From CAYGWP01 sp964353455 (lineage in GTDB: Bacteria; Planctomycetota; Phycisphaerae; FEN-1346), in NCBI GenBank assembly GCA_964353455.1, contig CAYGWP010000024.1, positions 1 through 14,028 on the forward strand: DNA of 14,028 nucleotides, written 5' to 3'. Position numbers and translations under genes: made by a program. Numbering within the stretch: the stretch's first letter is position 1; the number at the start of each line of letters is the position of its first letter. Positions 11,887 to 14,028 of this stretch are shown piece by piece. Under the pieces are notes generated by a model. That model was not told where the DNA came from. It was given only the letters and a program-made list of their open reading frames with translations, and searched no databases.

Positions 11887-13350
11887 ATGCCCGGCGAAGC
11901 CTTTCACGGCCCGCTTGAAGATATGGGCGGGTATCGGTACAGGATTCCGAAGACCTATAAGCCCGGCATGCGTGTCGATGGCATTATCTATGCCGACTCG
12001 AAACTCATCGGCGAAATCCGGCACGACAACGCCCCCGAACAGGTGGCCAACGTCGCGTGCCTGCCCGGCATCCAGAAGGCCAGTTTCGCCATGCCCGACA
12101 TTCACTGGGGCTACGGGTTTCCGATAGGCGGCGTGGCGGCGACCGACCCGGCCGAGGGGGGCGTGGTGTCGCCCGGCGGCGTCGGGTACGACATCAACTG
12201 CGGCGTCAGGCTTGTCCGCTCGGACCTCCTCGCCACGGACGTGCAGCCGCGCATCGAGGAACTTGTGGCCCAGATTTTCACCAACGTGCCCTGTGGCGTG
12301 GGAGTGGGCGGGCCGCTGAAGTTGGGGCGGCACGAACTCCGGCGGGTCGTGACCGAGGGCGCCCGCTTCATCGTCGAGGGCGGCCGCGGCTGGAAGGAAG
12401 ACCTCGACCGCACCGAGGCCGGCGGCGAACTGGGGGGCGCCGACCCCGACGCCGTATCCGCCCGCGCGTACGAGCGCGGCAAAGACCAGGTGGGCACGCT
12501 CGGCGCGGGGAACCACTTCCTCGAAGTCCAGGTCGTGGATGAGATATACGATGCCGCGACGGCCGAGGCGTTTGGCATGGCCCTCGGGTCGGTTTCGTTC
12601 ATGATCCACTGCGGCAGCCGGGGGTTCGGGCACCAGGTCTGCGACGATTTCCTTAAGACCATGCGGGGCGCCGCCCGCAAGTACGGTTTCGAGTTGCCCG
12701 ACCAGCAACTCTGCTGCGCGCCCGTCGAGAGCGGCGAGGGGCAGCGGTACCTGGGCGCCATGCGCGCCGCGGCCAACTACGCATGGGCGAATCGACAACT
12801 ATTGATGGTCCTGGTGCGCCAGGCGGTCTCCAAGGTCTTCGGCTCAAGCGCTGAGCGGCTGGGCCTGCACTTGGTGTACGACGTGGCGCACAACATCGCC
12901 AAGATGGAGACGCACGAGATCGGCGGCCGCGAGAGGACAGTCTGCGTGCACCGCAAGGGCGCGACCCGCGCGTTTCCGGCCGGGCATCCCGAGGTGCCTG
13001 CCGTATATCGCGCCGTGGGCCAGCCCGTGCTGATCCCCGGCGACATGGGGCGGTACTCATTCCTGCTGGCCGGCGAGGCGGCCGCAATGGCGGAGACCTT
13101 CGGGTCCGTCTGCCACGGGGCGGGGCGGGCCATGTCGCGCCACGAGGCGAGCCGGCGCGTCCGCGGCGAGCAGGTCCGCCAGGACCTTGCAGCGCGCGGC
13201 ATCCTGGTGATGACCCGCAGTTGGAAAGGCCTGGCCGAGGAATATTCGGGCGCCTACAAGGACGTGGCCGACGTCGTGGACGTGGTGGAGAAGGCGGGCC
13301 TTGCGCGCAAGGTCTGCCGCCTGAGGCCGCTTGGCGTCGTCAAGGGGTGA
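11887..13350 (+). CDS. rtcB: RtcB RNA ligase (tRNA-splicing/RNA-repair ligase)
   Basis: This 487-residue protein joins RNA ends carrying a 2',3'-cyclic phosphate or 3'-phosphate to a 5'-OH end, using GTP and Mn2+. All family motifs are present: DIHWGYGFPIGG (71-82); D102 and C105 in GYDINCG; N209-H210 in GAGNHF; H241 in HCGSRGFGH; H336 in AHNIAK; PGDMGRYSF; and CHGAGRAMSR with H410, the residue guanylated during catalysis. Each metal or active-site residue sits 6-7 positions after its counterpart in the 481-residue archaeal enzyme, so it appears fully active. The length matches the archaeal type, not the shorter 408-residue E. coli type. AAAGGA lies 7 nt before the ATG. Its partner archease is about 2 kb upstream. 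Confidence 0.96.
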   Translation: MPGEAFHGPLEDMGGYRYRIPKTYKPGMRVDGIIYADSKLIGEIRHDNAPEQVANVACLPGIQKASFAMPDIHWGYGFPIGGVAATDPAEGGVVSPGGVGYDINCGVRLVRSDLLATDVQPRIEELVAQIFTNVPCGVGVGGPLKLGRHELRRVVTEGARFIVEGGRGWKEDLDRTEAGGELGGADPDAVSARAYERGKDQVGTLGAGNHFLEVQVVDEIYDAATAEAFGMALGSVSFMIHCGSRGFGHQVCDDFLKTMRGAARKYGFELPDQQLCCAPVESGEGQRYLGAMRAAANYAWANRQLLMVLVRQAVSKVFGSSAERLGLHLVYDVAHNIAKMETHEIGGRERTVCVHRKGATRAFPAGHPEVPAVYRAVGQPVLIPGDMGRYSFLLAGEAAAMAETFGSVCHGAGRAMSRHEASRRVRGEQVRQDLAARGILVMTRSWKGLAEEYSGAYKDVADVVDVVEKAGLARKVCRLRPLGVVKG

Positions 13351-13362
13351 CGGACGGGGCCG

Positions 13363-13569
13363 TTAGAACCTTATCCCAAAGTACGCCTGCTCTTCGAGCC
13401 GCTGATGCAGGCCCGCAGTGGGCAGGTTGTTGGGAAAGAGTTCGACGGCCGTGCCGCACGCGGCACACTGGATCGTCGCTTCCTGCTGTACTTCGTCGAT
13501 GGTGGTGAGCATTTCGGCGAGGCAATGCGGACACGCCAGAGGGATCGTGACATTCACGTGCTTCTGCAT
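13363..13569 (-). CDS. Small zinc-ribbon protein
   Basis: This 68-residue protein has two CxxC knuckles, C13/C16 (CPHC) and C35/C38 (CAAC), 18 residues apart, as in a zinc ribbon. The rest is short and partly helical and gives no further clue. A textbook ribosome binding site (AGGAGG on the minus strand, 13575-13580) is 5 nt before the ATG, which makes this a convincing gene despite its size. It is convergent with rtcB, with stops 12 nt apart. Roles such as an RNA- or protein-binding accessory factor are possible but not shown. Confidence 0.72.
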   Translation of the reverse strand: MQKHVNVTIPLACPHCLAEMLTTIDEVQQEATIQCAACGTAVELFPNNLPTAGLHQRLEEQAYFGIRF

Positions 13570-13660
13570 GCATCCCTCCTTTCTGGGTCGTCATCTTCCC
13601 CGTATTCTACCGCGCGGCGCATAGCCGAAGTGAACAAAACGGTAAACAAAAGGGAATCCC

Positions 13661-13689
13661 TTGAAACGGACGCGCCGCCGGGCTACCAT
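13661..13689 (+). promoter_or_regulatory. Putative promoter of the EIIA gene
   Basis: TTGAAA (13661-13666, five of six) and TACCAT (13684-13689, four of six) are separated by exactly 17 nt. Transcription would begin near 13696, giving a leader of about 100 nt that contains the long hairpin. Confidence 0.45.
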
Positions 13690-13732
13690 ACGGAATCTTC
13701 TTGGGCGGCGCGTTCGTGCGGACCTGCACCAG

Positions 13733-13781
13733 GGTCGCTCTCCGCCGGCCATACGGCCCGTATGGGCGGCGGGCAGCGACC
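13733..13781 (+). promoter_or_regulatory. Long leader hairpin abutting the EIIA ribosome binding site
   Basis: The arms 13733-13755 and 13759-13781 pair over 23 positions around a 3-nt loop (GCC). As RNA, 21 positions pair, including one U-G, with two mismatches. The outer stem is GGTCGCT/AGCGACC and the inner stem is CCATACG/CGTATGG. The 3' arm ends at the base before GAGGAG (13782-13787), the Shine-Dalgarno sequence. The stem is too long and regular to be chance. It could control translation, be a processing site, or be a mobile hairpin element. Confidence 0.8.
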
Positions 13782-13794
13782 GAGGAGCACTGTG

Positions 13795-14028
13795 ATGAGA
13801 TTGCGCGATCTACTTGACGAGAGCGTGGTGAAGGTCGGTCTGGAAAGCCTCGATAAAGAGGAATGCTTCGAGGAGATGACCGACATCCTTGTCCAGGCGG
13901 GGCGCATCTCGGACCGCGCCGGCGCCCTGGCCGCGGTGCGCCAGCGCGAATCCCAGGGCACCACCGGCATCGGGCAGGGCGTGGCCATTCCGCATGGCAA
14001 GCACGCATCGGTGCCGACGCTGACGGCG
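13795..14028 (+). CDS. PTS EIIA component, fructose/mannitol (PtsN-like) type, N-terminal part
   Basis: The first 78 residues are present; the gene runs off the right edge. The sequence matches the PTS_EIIA_2 domain (fructose/mannitol EIIA and the nitrogen-PTS protein PtsN): an N-terminal LRDLLDESVV strand and turn, a helix KEECFEEMTDILVQAG (21-36), VRQRE (48-52), and the active-site segment GIGQGVAIPHGKH with H67 as the expected phosphorylated histidine. EIIA receives phosphate from HPr or NPr and either passes it to a sugar permease or signals regulatory partners. The C-terminal half would separate these roles. GAGGAG is 7 nt before the ATG, and a GTG immediately before is less well spaced. 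The leader carries a long hairpin. Confidence 0.88.
   Translation, partial: MRLRDLLDESVVKVGLESLDKEECFEEMTDILVQAGRISDRAGALAAVRQRESQGTTGIGQGVAIPHGKHASVPTLTA

Noticed and set aside
13345..13365. Bidirectional terminator between rtcB and the zinc-ribbon gene
   Set aside because: The 12-nt gap leaves only a weak GC stem without T-tracts on either side.

Overview
The window looks like chromosomal DNA of a high-GC bacterium, most likely a planctomycete (Phycisphaerae-like). This is an inference from the overall base composition, an RtcB of archaeal length, and intergenic DNA packed with short GC-rich hairpins and degenerate tandem repeats. No rRNA, tRNA or CRISPR is visible, so the lineage cannot be fixed from the window alone.

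Layout. At 2-241 is the C-terminal end of a SUMF1/FGE-like domain protein. A gene-free stretch (242-801) follows, with a duplicated 33-nt palindromic repeat and three adjacent tandem arrays of different period. On the minus strand is an orphan PAS histidine kinase (802-1890). On the plus strand come a HigB-type toxin with an overlapping HigA-like antitoxin (2149-2876) and a small membrane-anchored protein of unknown function (2950-3402). A minus-strand cluster, read from 8565 down to 3509, encodes a Tex-family RNA-binding protein with a long C-terminal tail, a short-chain dehydrogenase and a zinc-dependent medium-chain dehydrogenase. The two dehydrogenases resemble the two steps that convert L-sorbose 1-phosphate through glucitol 6-phosphate to fructose 6-phosphate.

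Divergent from tex, on the plus strand, are a corrinoid adenosyltransferase (cobO type), archease, a trypsin-like protease, a membrane protein of unknown function, and rtcB. Archease is the activating partner of the RNA ligase RtcB. The two intervening genes have visibly lower GC than their flanks and look like an insertion into an RNA-repair locus. A convergent small zinc-ribbon protein follows rtcB. The window ends in the N-terminal half of a PTS EIIA (fructose/nitrogen type) gene, whose leader carries a 23-bp hairpin ending exactly at the Shine-Dalgarno sequence.

Points most worth following: the archease/rtcB locus split by a protease and membrane-protein pair, the long leader hairpin before the EIIA gene, the Tex C-terminal extension and its altered YqgF motif, a REP-like hairpin translated in frame inside the kinase ATP lid, and four tandem octamers abutting the rtcB promoter. 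I did not find a clearly new multi-gene system. The protease and membrane-protein pair is the best candidate for an uncharacterised module.
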